From Bryobacterales bacterium (GTDB taxonomy: Bacteria; Acidobacteriota; Terriglobia; Bryobacterales; Bryobacteraceae), in contig JAUZEU010000430.1 of NCBI GenBank assembly GCA_030838885.1, positions 1-14,270 on the forward strand: DNA of 14,270 nucleotides. The letters are read 5' to 3'. The position numbers were made by a program, and so were the translations under genes. Each line of letters opens with the position of its first letter. Within the stretch, counting starts at the first letter, position 1. Of this stretch, positions 6,975-13,452 are shown one piece after another. Below the pieces are notes generated by a model. The model was given only the letters and a program-made list of their open reading frames with translations, was not told where the DNA came from and made no database searches.

Positions 6975-8423
6975 ATGACTAACGAAGACCTTCAGCTGCA
7001 ATTCGAAACCCGCCGCCACTTCTTTAGCCGGTGTGGCGTTGGCCTGGGTAAACTGGCGCTGCTGTCATTGCTGAATGATGGCAAGAGCTTCGCCGCCCCG
7101 CCCGCTGCCGTCGCAAACCCGCTTCACACCAAGCCTGGCCACTTTCCGGCGAAGGCGAAGAACGTTATCTACCTCTTCATGGCGGGCGCGCCCAGCCAGT
7201 TCGAACTCTACGATTTCAAGCCAGCTCTGCAGAAATATCACAACCAGCCCGTCCCGGACGAGATGATGGCCGGCAAGCGCTTTGCATTCATGGATACCTT
7301 CTCAAAAGAGAAGCCCAAGCTGCTGGGCACTACACGGGAATTTAAACAGCACGGCCAGTCGGGTGCCTGGTTTTCCGAACTGCTGCCCCACATGAGCGGT
7401 ATTGCGGACGACATCACTTTCCTCAAAGGCGTGGCAGCCGAGAACTTCAACCACGGCCCCGCAAAGTGTTTCGCCAACACCGGTTCCACACGTTTCGGCA
7501 GGCCGAGCATGGGTTCCTGGATTACTTACGGGATCGGCAGCGAGTCCAATGATTTGCCCGGTTTCGTGGTGCTGCAATCCGGCCCGCGGGGTCCACGTGG
7601 CGGCGCCGCGTTGTGGTCCGGCGGCTTCCTGCCCACCGCTTATCAGGGCGTTCCCTTTCGCTCCGGTGGAGATCCGATTCTCGACCTGTCACGTCCCAAA
7701 GGCATTTCAGCCGATACACAGGGTGAGACGATCCAGACCATTCGGGACCTGAACCTGTCACAACTCACCGAATCCGGCGACCCCGAAATCGCCACCCGCG
7801 TGGCCTCCTATGAGATGGCTTACCGGATGCAAACCAGCGGTCCGGAACTGATCGATTTCAGCAAGGAGTCGAAAGAAACGCTGGAGATGTACGGAGCGGA
7901 GCCGGGGAAGGCGAGCTATGCGAACAACTGTCTGCTGGCGCGCCGACTGGTCGAGCGGGGCGTCCGGTTCGTGCAGCTTTATCACACCGATTGGGATCAC
8001 CACGCCGATCTTGGCCAGCCACTCAACCAGGTCACCCGCGAAATCGATCAGCCCACCGCTGCACTGATTCGGGATCTGAAACAACGCGGTCTGCTGGAAG
8101 ACACGCTGGTGGTCTGGGGCGGGGAATTCGGGCGCACGCCGATGGGCGAAGTCCGAGAATCCGGCAAAGCAGGTCGAAATCACCATATTGACGCCTTTAC
8201 GCTATGGATGGCCGGAGGCGGCGTGAAACCCGGTCGTACCGTGGGCGGCACCGATGAATTCGGCTTCTCCCCCACCGGCGACCGCACGGACCTGCATGAC
8301 GTTCACGCCACCATGCTCCATCTCCTGGGGCTGGACCACTCCAAACTGACCTACCGTTTCCAGGGACGGGATTTCCGCCTTACCGACGTCTCCGGACGAG
8401 TGATCGACAAGTTATTCACTTAG
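6975..8423 (+). CDS. DUF1501 family protein, Tat-exported, partner of the PSCyt1/DUF1549/DUF1553 protein
   Basis: The 482-residue product starts 3 nt after the upstream stop, so the two are very probably translationally coupled. TRRHFF (12-17; R13, R14) and the hydrophobic run to about residue 33 form a twin-arginine-like signal. DUF1501 motifs in order: NVIYLFMAGAPSQFELYDFKP (63-83), ENFNHGPAKCFANTG (156-170), GRPSMGSWITYGIGSE (175-190), YHTDWDHHADL (336-346), VVWGGEFGRTPMGE (379-392), GRNHHIDAFTLWMAGGGVKPG (400-420), and a C-terminal HDVHATMLHLLGLDH then YRFQGRDFRLTDV. It is of the subfamily that accompanies DUF1549/DUF1553 and clearly differs from the DUF1501 protein at 1914-3272. D339, D341, H342, H343 and H403/H404 are candidate metal ligands by analogy with the alkaline-phosphatase-like superfamily (inference). 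N402 stands where I would expect Asp. Substrate unknown. Confidence 0.93.
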   Translation: MTNEDLQLQFETRRHFFSRCGVGLGKLALLSLLNDGKSFAAPPAAVANPLHTKPGHFPAKAKNVIYLFMAGAPSQFELYDFKPALQKYHNQPVPDEMMAGKRFAFMDTFSKEKPKLLGTTREFKQHGQSGAWFSELLPHMSGIADDITFLKGVAAENFNHGPAKCFANTGSTRFGRPSMGSWITYGIGSESNDLPGFVVLQSGPRGPRGGAALWSGGFLPTAYQGVPFRSGGDPILDLSRPKGISADTQGETIQTIRDLNLSQLTESGDPEIATRVASYEMAYRMQTSGPELIDFSKESKETLEMYGAEPGKASYANNCLLARRLVERGVRFVQLYHTDWDHHADLGQPLNQVTREIDQPTAALIRDLKQRGLLEDTLVVWGGEFGRTPMGEVRESGKAGRNHHIDAFTLWMAGGGVKPGRTVGGTDEFGFSPTGDRTDLHDVHATMLHLLGLDHSKLTYRFQGRDFRLTDVSGRVIDKLFT

Positions 8424-8558
8424 GGCCCGGGTTTCCGATAAGCGGAGATCCGAGGCACAATCGCGGCAACTCCGGCACATGTCAGTAACGGGCGTGATTC
8501 GTCCAAGTGGATCTCTGGCGTGAAGCGGGGTACAGGATAGGCCGAACTTTGGAAGGAC

Positions 8559-8587
8559 TTGCCAGTCAGTACGGCGTTATATAGAAT
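8559..8587 (+). promoter_or_regulatory. Predicted sigma-70-type promoter of the padR-permease operon
   Basis: TTGCCA (8559-8564) and TAGAAT (8582-8587) are each one mismatch from the TTGACA and TATAAT consensus and are 17 nt apart. Transcription would start near 8594, about 16 nt before the ATG at 8611, leaving no room for a good Shine-Dalgarno; none is seen. The -10 box lies inside the palindrome at 8579-8595. Confidence 0.55.
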
Positions 8588-8595
8588 ATCTATAT
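8579..8595 (+). promoter_or_regulatory. Putative PadR operator, AT-rich palindrome overlapping the -10 box
   Basis: ATATAGA-ATA-TCTATAT is a perfect inverted repeat with 7-bp arms and a 3-nt centre. A further TCTATA half-site lies at 8602-8607, next to the start codon. PadR-family repressors typically bind AT-rich dyads in their own promoters, and this one covers the predicted -10 box, so autorepression is the simplest reading. The match to PadR is inferred from position and shape. Confidence 0.55.
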
Positions 8596-8610
8596 TGGAC
8601 TTCTATAACA

Positions 8611-8943
8611 ATGCCTGAACCTGCTCTCGAACTGCTGAAAGGCACCCTCGACCTGCTCATCCTGCGAACGCTGGAACTGCGCCCGATGCACGGCTCCGCC
8701 ATTGCAGAACGTATCTCTCAGGTCACCCATGGAGCCTTCCAGGTAAAGGCGGGCTCTCTCTTTCCAGCGCTTCATCGCCTCGAACAGGAGGGCTGGATCG
8801 AGGGGGAATGGCGGGAATCGAAGGAAGGACGCCGGGTCCGGTCGTATACGCTGACCCGCGATGGCCGACGGCAACTGGCAGTGGAGAAGAAGACCTGGGC
8901 GCGGATCGTACAGGCGACTAACGCGCTTTTGGAGTCTGCGTAA
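8611..8943 (+). CDS. PadR family transcriptional regulator (short, subfamily-2 type)
   Basis: The 110-residue product is a short PadR protein: a winged helix-turn-helix with LLKGTLDLLILRTLE (8-22), MHGSAIAERI (26-35), AGSLFPALHRLEQEGWI (47-63), the wing WRESKEGRRVRSYTLTRDG (67-85) and a C-terminal dimerisation helix. Members of this size lack the long C-terminal helical domain of classical PadR. They bind DNA as dimers and usually repress adjacent transporter or efflux genes in response to small molecules or antibiotics. The gene lies 1 nt before the permease gene and behind a palindromic promoter, so it probably represses its own operon. The effector cannot be told from sequence. The start has no clear Shine-Dalgarno but is the only sensible ATG. 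Confidence 0.93.
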   Translation: MPEPALELLKGTLDLLILRTLELRPMHGSAIAERISQVTHGAFQVKAGSLFPALHRLEQEGWIEGEWRESKEGRRVRSYTLTRDGRRQLAVEKKTWARIVQATNALLESA

Positions 8944-8944
8944 T

Positions 8945-11581
8945 ATGCGAGTCGTCAGCAAGGTCAGGCGGCTCTACAGCAACCTGTTTCGGAGGCATCA
9001 GGTCGAAGACGCACTCGACGCCCAATTGCGGGCCCATGTGGATGAACTGACCGATCGCAACATCGTCAAGGGCATGTGTGGCGAAGACGCGCGGCGACAG
9101 GCGCTTGTAGAAACGGGTGGCATCGAGCAGGTCAAAGAGGAAGTTCGGGAGGCATGGCTCGGGCAAGGAATCGAAAGCACGTTTCAGGACGTTCGGTATG
9201 CGTGCCGCTCGCTAGTGCGATCGCCGGGCTTTACGGCCGTCGTGGTCGCAACCCTTGCGCTTGGTATTGGCGGCAATCTCGCGATGTTCAGCCTGATGCG
9301 CGCGGTGCTGTGGCGTCCGCTGCCCTATCCGGAGCCGAACCGGATCGTCATGATTCAGGTGGACGCGCGCAATACTCCCAACACGGGCGCCACGATGGGA
9401 GAAGTGCACGACTTGAGAGAGCGGAGCCGTTCGCTCGAACAAGTTTCCATGATCTATCCGGCCGACGCTAACCTCGAATACTCAGGCGAAATGGAGCGCG
9501 TCGCGGCAGCCGAGGTTTCCGACGACTTTCTTCCGCTGCTTGGCGTACGCCCCGCGCTGGGACGGACGCTGGATTCCCGCATCGATGAGAGCAAGCAGCA
9601 GGTATTCGCGATTCTGATCAGCGACGAATTGTGGCGCCGCCGGTTTTCCGCCGACCCCGGCATAATCGGGAGGGCCGTGCGTATCAACAATCTCGACATG
9701 CAGATCGCCGGTGTGCTGCCTCCCGGGTTTCGTCTGTTTCTGCCGCCTTCCGTGAATGCTTTGGAGCAGATCGACGTATGGTTCCCCTATCGCATCGATG
9801 TAGCGCTCCCGTACCGCGGCATCCCGGTCGCAGCGCGCCTCAGACGCGGCGTCACGCTCGATCAGGCGAACGCCGAGTTGCAGACACTCGTGGCACAATT
9901 CGCGCAGGCGTACCCCGTGGCGTATGTGGGCGGTAAAGGGCGTTTCACGGCTCGGCTGCTGCATGATGAGATGACGCGCGAAGCCCGGCCGGCGCTGTTT
10001 CTCCTGTCAGGCGCAGTGGGGTTTGTGCTCCTGATCGCTTGTGTGAACGTCGCCAATCTGATGTTGGCACGGGGTTCGGCGCGGCAGCGCGAGTTAGAGA
10101 TCCGGCGGGCGCTGGGCGCGGGGAGAACACGGATTATCCGGCAGCTTCTTACGGAAAGTCTCGTGCTCGCGGTGGCGTCTGCTGCCATCGGACTTTTCTG
10201 CGCGCGCTTTGGCCTCGAAGCGATCGGGCGCTTGAGCGCCTCTCACATCCCTTTGCAATCGAGGATCGGAATGGACGCGCCGGTTACGTTGTCCGCCCTG
10301 GTGCTATCGGTGGTCACTAGCATGCTCTTCGGGTTGCTGCCGGCATGGCGGTTGGCATCGGGCAAGACGGGCCATCGGCTAAATGCGGGCCGTACGGAAA
10401 CAGCGGGATCAGGCCCACGAAGGTTGCAACGGACTCTGGTGGTGGCGGAAGTCGCGCTGTCCATTGTGCCGCTGGCGTGCGGGGGCCTGATGCTGAGGTC
10501 GTTCCTGAATCTGATGCATTCGCCTCTCGGGTTTAATCCGGCCAACGTGGTGACCGCCAGGGTGCCGGTGGACTTGAAGAGATACCCGCAAACGGAGCAG
10601 AGATGGGCGCTTCTGCGGGATGTGCTCGATCGAGTACGCGCGCTTCCTGGAGTACAGTCGGTGAGCGCTGCGAACCCGTTGCCACTCGCGGCGGATCAGC
10701 AGACGCGCCGCGTGGGGCGCGCTGATCAGCCCGAAGCTCCGCCGATACTTGCTACCCAGCAAACCGCCATTCCCGGATACCTGGGCGTGATCGGCACGCC
10801 GCTGAGTCAGGGCCGCGATTTCACAGCCGACGAGATTGCGGCGGAACGCAACGTGACAATTATCGATAGGGGCCTGGCTAGGCGGCTGTGGCCGGAGGGA
10901 GCGATCGGGAAGCGTCTGGCGGTTTATAGAACCGGTTGGCGGCAGGACCTCGAGGTGGTCGGCGTGACGGTGCCCGTGCGCGTCACGCGGGTGCGGGATG
11001 AGAGCATTCCCCACTTTATGATTCCGCTCCTGTTTTATCCGAACGAGATGTCGCTGGTGATCAAGACTTACCAGACGGCGGAGAGGATGGCGCCGGGAAT
11101 CAAGCTCGCGGTGGATGCGGCGCATGGCGGGCGGGCGGCGTTCGATATACGGCCGATGAGCGGCTACGTGTCGGATTCGATCGGAGACACGCGGTTCATC
11201 CTGTTCGTGCTGGCGGCGTTCGCAGGAGTGTCCGTGCTGTTGGCGGCGGTGGGTCTCTATGGAACGTTGGCGTATCTGACCGCGCAGCGGACGCGGGAGT
11301 TCGGGATCCGGCTGGCTTTGGGCTCCAGCGTGAAGGCCATTGTTGCGATTGTCCTGCGGGAGAGCCTATTGCTTGCGGCAGCGGGTACGACGGTGGGATT
11401 GATTGGAGTTACAGCCGTTACCGGAGTGATCCGGGAGCTGCTTTATGGAGTGCGGCCTCTGGATGGCGCGACGTTGGTTGGCGTCGTAGCGCTGGTGGGG
11501 ACTGTCATGTTGGGGGGCGCCAGTGTGCCGGCATGGCGTGCTACGCGGATCGATCCGCAGACGTCGTTGCGGAGTGAGTAG
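8945..11581 (+). CDS. MacB/FtsX-type ABC permease of the acidobacterial orphan (ADOP) type
   Basis: The frame is open from 8861, but the ATG at 8945 is chosen: it follows the padR stop by 1 nt, has GGAG at 8931-8934, and gives the usual ADOP N-terminus (Arg-rich start, then an acidic cytoplasmic helix pair, about 1-75). The product is 878 residues. Two MacB-type modules follow. Module one has a transmembrane helix at about 93-115 (TLALGIGGN), a periplasmic core (about 116-345), and an FtsX domain with helices near 350-374, 408-423 and 449-467 plus ELEIRRALGAGRTRIIRQLL (383-402). Module two has a helix at about 497-519, a periplasmic core (520-745) and an FtsX domain (about 750-865) with REFGIRLALG (784-793) and PAWRATRIDP (862-871). 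Such duplicated permeases are abundant in Acidobacteriota and commonly lack an adjacent ATPase, as here; role unknown, perhaps efflux or envelope stress under PadR control. Confidence 0.93.
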   Translation: MRVVSKVRRLYSNLFRRHQVEDALDAQLRAHVDELTDRNIVKGMCGEDARRQALVETGGIEQVKEEVREAWLGQGIESTFQDVRYACRSLVRSPGFTAVVVATLALGIGGNLAMFSLMRAVLWRPLPYPEPNRIVMIQVDARNTPNTGATMGEVHDLRERSRSLEQVSMIYPADANLEYSGEMERVAAAEVSDDFLPLLGVRPALGRTLDSRIDESKQQVFAILISDELWRRRFSADPGIIGRAVRINNLDMQIAGVLPPGFRLFLPPSVNALEQIDVWFPYRIDVALPYRGIPVAARLRRGVTLDQANAELQTLVAQFAQAYPVAYVGGKGRFTARLLHDEMTREARPALFLLSGAVGFVLLIACVNVANLMLARGSARQRELEIRRALGAGRTRIIRQLLTESLVLAVASAAIGLFCARFGLEAIGRLSASHIPLQSRIGMDAPVTLSALVLSVVTSMLFGLLPAWRLASGKTGHRLNAGRTETAGSGPRRLQRTLVVAEVALSIVPLACGGLMLRSFLNLMHSPLGFNPANVVTARVPVDLKRYPQTEQRWALLRDVLDRVRALPGVQSVSAANPLPLAADQQTRRVGRADQPEAPPILATQQTAIPGYLGVIGTPLSQGRDFTADEIAAERNVTIIDRGLARRLWPEGAIGKRLAVYRTGWRQDLEVVGVTVPVRVTRVRDESIPHFMIPLLFYPNEMSLVIKTYQTAERMAPGIKLAVDAAHGGRAAFDIRPMSGYVSDSIGDTRFILFVLAAFAGVSVLLAAVGLYGTLAYLTAQRTREFGIRLALGSSVKAIVAIVLRESLLLAAAGTTVGLIGVTAVTGVIRELLYGVRPLDGATLVGVVALVGTVMLGGASVPAWRATRIDPQTSLRSE

Positions 11582-11878
11582 GACTGTGAACGAGATGCGC
11601 TCGGCTAAGCCTTCGCGGCTGCGAACGCAAAGGTTCCGGAATGCCGACAAGGGATGCAGAGGAAGTTAGCTTATCGCCCACTCACGGGGACGCATTGTCG
11701 CCTACAGGCCGAAATGGGCGCCCTGCTTACCGAGGTGTACGTCCCGGAGACGGCGTTACCGTCCACAATCCGGCACACAGATCGGGCGGATCGGCCCGAT
11801 TTTGCGAGTAGCTGGACGCAAGTCACGCGGGTGCCCGCCAGTTGTATGTGCTTTGGTGCTGATATCTTTGAGGACGTG
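11582..11878. other. 297-nt spacer between the permease gene and the TIMP-like gene
   Basis: The + strand frame is open here as an upstream extension of the next gene, but its translation resembles no protein I know and precedes a clear signal peptide, so I read it as non-coding. The only structure I find is the hairpin at 11781-11803. No convincing promoter is visible. Confidence 0.5.
11781..11803 (+). terminator. Possible intrinsic terminator downstream of the padR-permease operon
   Basis: ATCGGGC (11781-11787) pairs with GCCCGAT (11794-11800) around a 6-nt loop, and TTTT (11800-11803) follows the GC-rich stem. This is the most terminator-like element in the window, although it lies 200 nt after the permease stop and the T-run is short. 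It also sits 76 nt before the next gene. Confidence 0.45.
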
Positions 11879-12676
11879 GTGCTTTCACGGACTGGCTGGA
11901 TTATTGCTGCATTCTGCCTTCCTGCCATGCCCGCTACGCCCTGCTCGTGTATCTCAGGCGGCATTGGTGTTGGTTGTCAGGTACCGACTGCGGATGTGAT
12001 TTTCCTGGCAACAGTCGTTTCGAAAGAGGTGGTCTGGAGCAAACCGGTTGCTGAAAGACCCGCAGCAGGTGAGGCCACAAGGCGACCGGCCTACAGTGGC
12101 TCCAGGACGACAGAGGTTCCGATGCCGACGGGAGGGATCACATTGCGGGTCGCTGAACGGTTTCACGGCGATGTGGGCGATACTGTAGTGCTTCCGCCGG
12201 ACTTAACTGATTGTGCATATCCGTTCGAGGTAAACCACGAATACCTGGTATTTGCCTACCATTTTCAGGGACGTCTCAGCGTTTCTGTATGTACTGCTAC
12301 ACAACCGGCGAAAACGGCCCTAAAAACCATTCAGCAACTGCGCGCGCTTCGGGATGGAAAGCCGCTCCCCGATCTGTTTGGCTTCGTTGGTATCTGGCCT
12401 GCCGATTCGAGCGAAAGCCGACTGGAACAGGTTCAACCCGTACCGGGTCTGACGGTCACGGCGCAAGGTGAACGCGCCAAATATGACACGCAGACAGCAA
12501 GCGACGGAACTTATGCCTTCCGGGGTGTGCCCGCTGGAAGATACAGGGTGAGGGTCGAGCCGCCCGCGGGGCGTGTGGCATTTTGGGAGGGCAGTGCCGT
12601 TCCGGATGGCGTAGAGACAAATGGCGCACTGGGAAGCACGTGCCCGGTGAATTTCGTTATCGCCGTTGTAAAATAG
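11879..12676 (+). CDS. Secreted TIMP/NTR-like protein with C-terminal carboxypeptidase-regulatory-like domain
   Basis: The GTG at 11879 is preferred: GAGGA (11870-11874) lies 4 nt upstream and a signal peptide starts there (VLSRTGWIIAAFCLPAMPA). An in-frame ATG at 11846 has no Shine-Dalgarno and would add an acidic N-terminus. The product is 265 residues. Cleavage near residues 19-21 leaves CSC (C22, C24) close to the mature N-terminus; C33, C112, C138 and C255 are the other cysteines past the signal. Segments TADVIFLATVV (37-47), ITLRVAERFHGDVGD (87-101), DCAYPFEVNHEYLVFAY (111-127) and SVCTATQPAKTA (136-147) match the beta-barrel pattern of bacterial TIMP/NTR-like proteins. Residues about 168-262 look like a carboxypeptidase-regulatory beta-sandwich (SDGTYAFRGVPAGRYRVRVEPP, 208-229). 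Probably periplasmic or extracellular and disulfide-bonded; partner unknown. Confidence 0.78.
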   Translation: MLSRTGWIIAAFCLPAMPATPCSCISGGIGVGCQVPTADVIFLATVVSKEVVWSKPVAERPAAGEATRRPAYSGSRTTEVPMPTGGITLRVAERFHGDVGDTVVLPPDLTDCAYPFEVNHEYLVFAYHFQGRLSVSVCTATQPAKTALKTIQQLRALRDGKPLPDLFGFVGIWPADSSESRLEQVQPVPGLTVTAQGERAKYDTQTASDGTYAFRGVPAGRYRVRVEPPAGRVAFWEGSAVPDGVETNGALGSTCPVNFVIAVVK

Positions 12677-12715
12677 GCAGGCCGTGGCCTGGAATTTCCA
12701 GGCTGGTACGCTGCC
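12676..12715 (+). terminator. Nested inverted repeat immediately after the TIMP-like gene
   Basis: GCCTGGAA (12687-12694) and TTCCAGGC (12696-12703) are perfect inverted arms about one base; as RNA this would fold as a 6-bp stem with a 5-nt loop. An outer pair, GGCAG (12676-12680) with CTGCC (12711-12715), encloses it. It begins at the last base of the stop codon. No T-run follows, so termination is only a guess. Confidence 0.35.
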
Positions 12716-12811
12716 CGTCTTCAAGTCTGGGCCGCGCCACGGTCTTTCTTGCCGATGGAAACAATGCAGCATCGCTCGTTTCCTCTGCTATGCTGAGCAT
12801 CGGAGACGGTT

Positions 12812-13336
12812 ATGCTCCGAATTATCTTTGCGGTTTTCACAACCGCCGCAGTAGTCCCTTTCGCGGCCGCCGCGCAGGGGCCGGTCGACTTCTCCGGCAC
12901 GTGGAGAATGGATGCCTCAAGAAGCGAGTCGGCGCATCAGGGCGAGTCCATCGGGCCGGTCACTCTGATCGTCAAACAGAGTGGCGATGATCTCAGTATC
13001 GAGACCAGGCGTCGCGATTCCGACTCATCCGCGCTTCACAGTGAAATCCTGACCTACAGACTGGATGGCACGGAGACCACGACAAAAGGACCGAACGGCA
13101 CGCCGATCACTTCCAAAGCGCACTGGGAAGGACCGAAGCTCGTGATTGAAACCGCGCGGAATATTTCGCAATCCACTGTTACGACATCTCACGTCTACAG
13201 CCTGGATCCCAAACGGAAAGAAATGACCATCCAGCAGACCCTCACAGTGCAACACGGCTACCAGGGCAAGGGAGCTCAGAACACCGGAGCCGGCACCGAC
13301 GTGTTTATCAAAACCCGGATCTCGGCTTCGCAGTAG
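12812..13336 (+). CDS. Small secreted protein of unknown function
   Basis: The ATG at 12812 has GGAGA (12802-12806) 5 nt upstream, and the 174-residue product opens with a clear Sec signal peptide (MLRIIFAVFTTAAVVPFAAAAQ, cleavage near residue 20-21). The mature part begins VDFSGTWRMDASRSE, then alternating beta-type segments with many Thr/Ser: VTLIVKQSGDDLSIETRR, SEILTYRLDG, AHWEGPKLVIETAR, SHVYSLDPKRKEMTIQQTL. FSGTW near the mature N-terminus followed by such strands recalls small lipocalin-like or beta-barrel secreted proteins that are common in Acidobacteriota, but I cannot assign a family. A TGCTATGCT at 12786-12794 resembles an extended -10 box about 17 nt before the start, so it may have its own promoter. 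No cysteines are present. Confidence 0.82.
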   Translation: MLRIIFAVFTTAAVVPFAAAAQGPVDFSGTWRMDASRSESAHQGESIGPVTLIVKQSGDDLSIETRRRDSDSSALHSEILTYRLDGTETTTKGPNGTPITSKAHWEGPKLVIETARNISQSTVTTSHVYSLDPKRKEMTIQQTLTVQHGYQGKGAQNTGAGTDVFIKTRISASQ

Positions 13337-13452
13337 GCCGCCGAAGGGTTGCAGGCCGGAATGAACGGGTCTGGTGTCCTGGTATTCAGCTGCCCGGCTG
13401 ACGCTGGTCTTCATGGTGAAGGTCGGGAAGCAGTGTGCTATCTTGCGTCGGA

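Noticed and set aside
8424..8558. Terminator between the second DUF1501 gene and padR
   Set aside because: Only a weak 6-bp stem near 8430-8446 with one wobble pair and no T-run was found; not convincing.
8861..8944. Upstream start of the permease inside padR
   Set aside because: It would overlap padR by 83 nt and add an Arg/Trp-rich tail absent from the family; ATG 8945 gives the normal ADOP N-terminus.
10409..11125. Minus-strand open frame of 238 codons opposite the permease gene
   Set aside because: Arg/His-rich composition, antisense to the second periplasmic domain and its flanks; no start signal or domain.
11654..11878. N-terminal extension of the TIMP-like protein from the first in-frame start
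   Set aside because: A clear signal peptide and a Shine-Dalgarno support GTG 11879; the 75 upstream codons look non-coding and contain a terminator-like hairpin.
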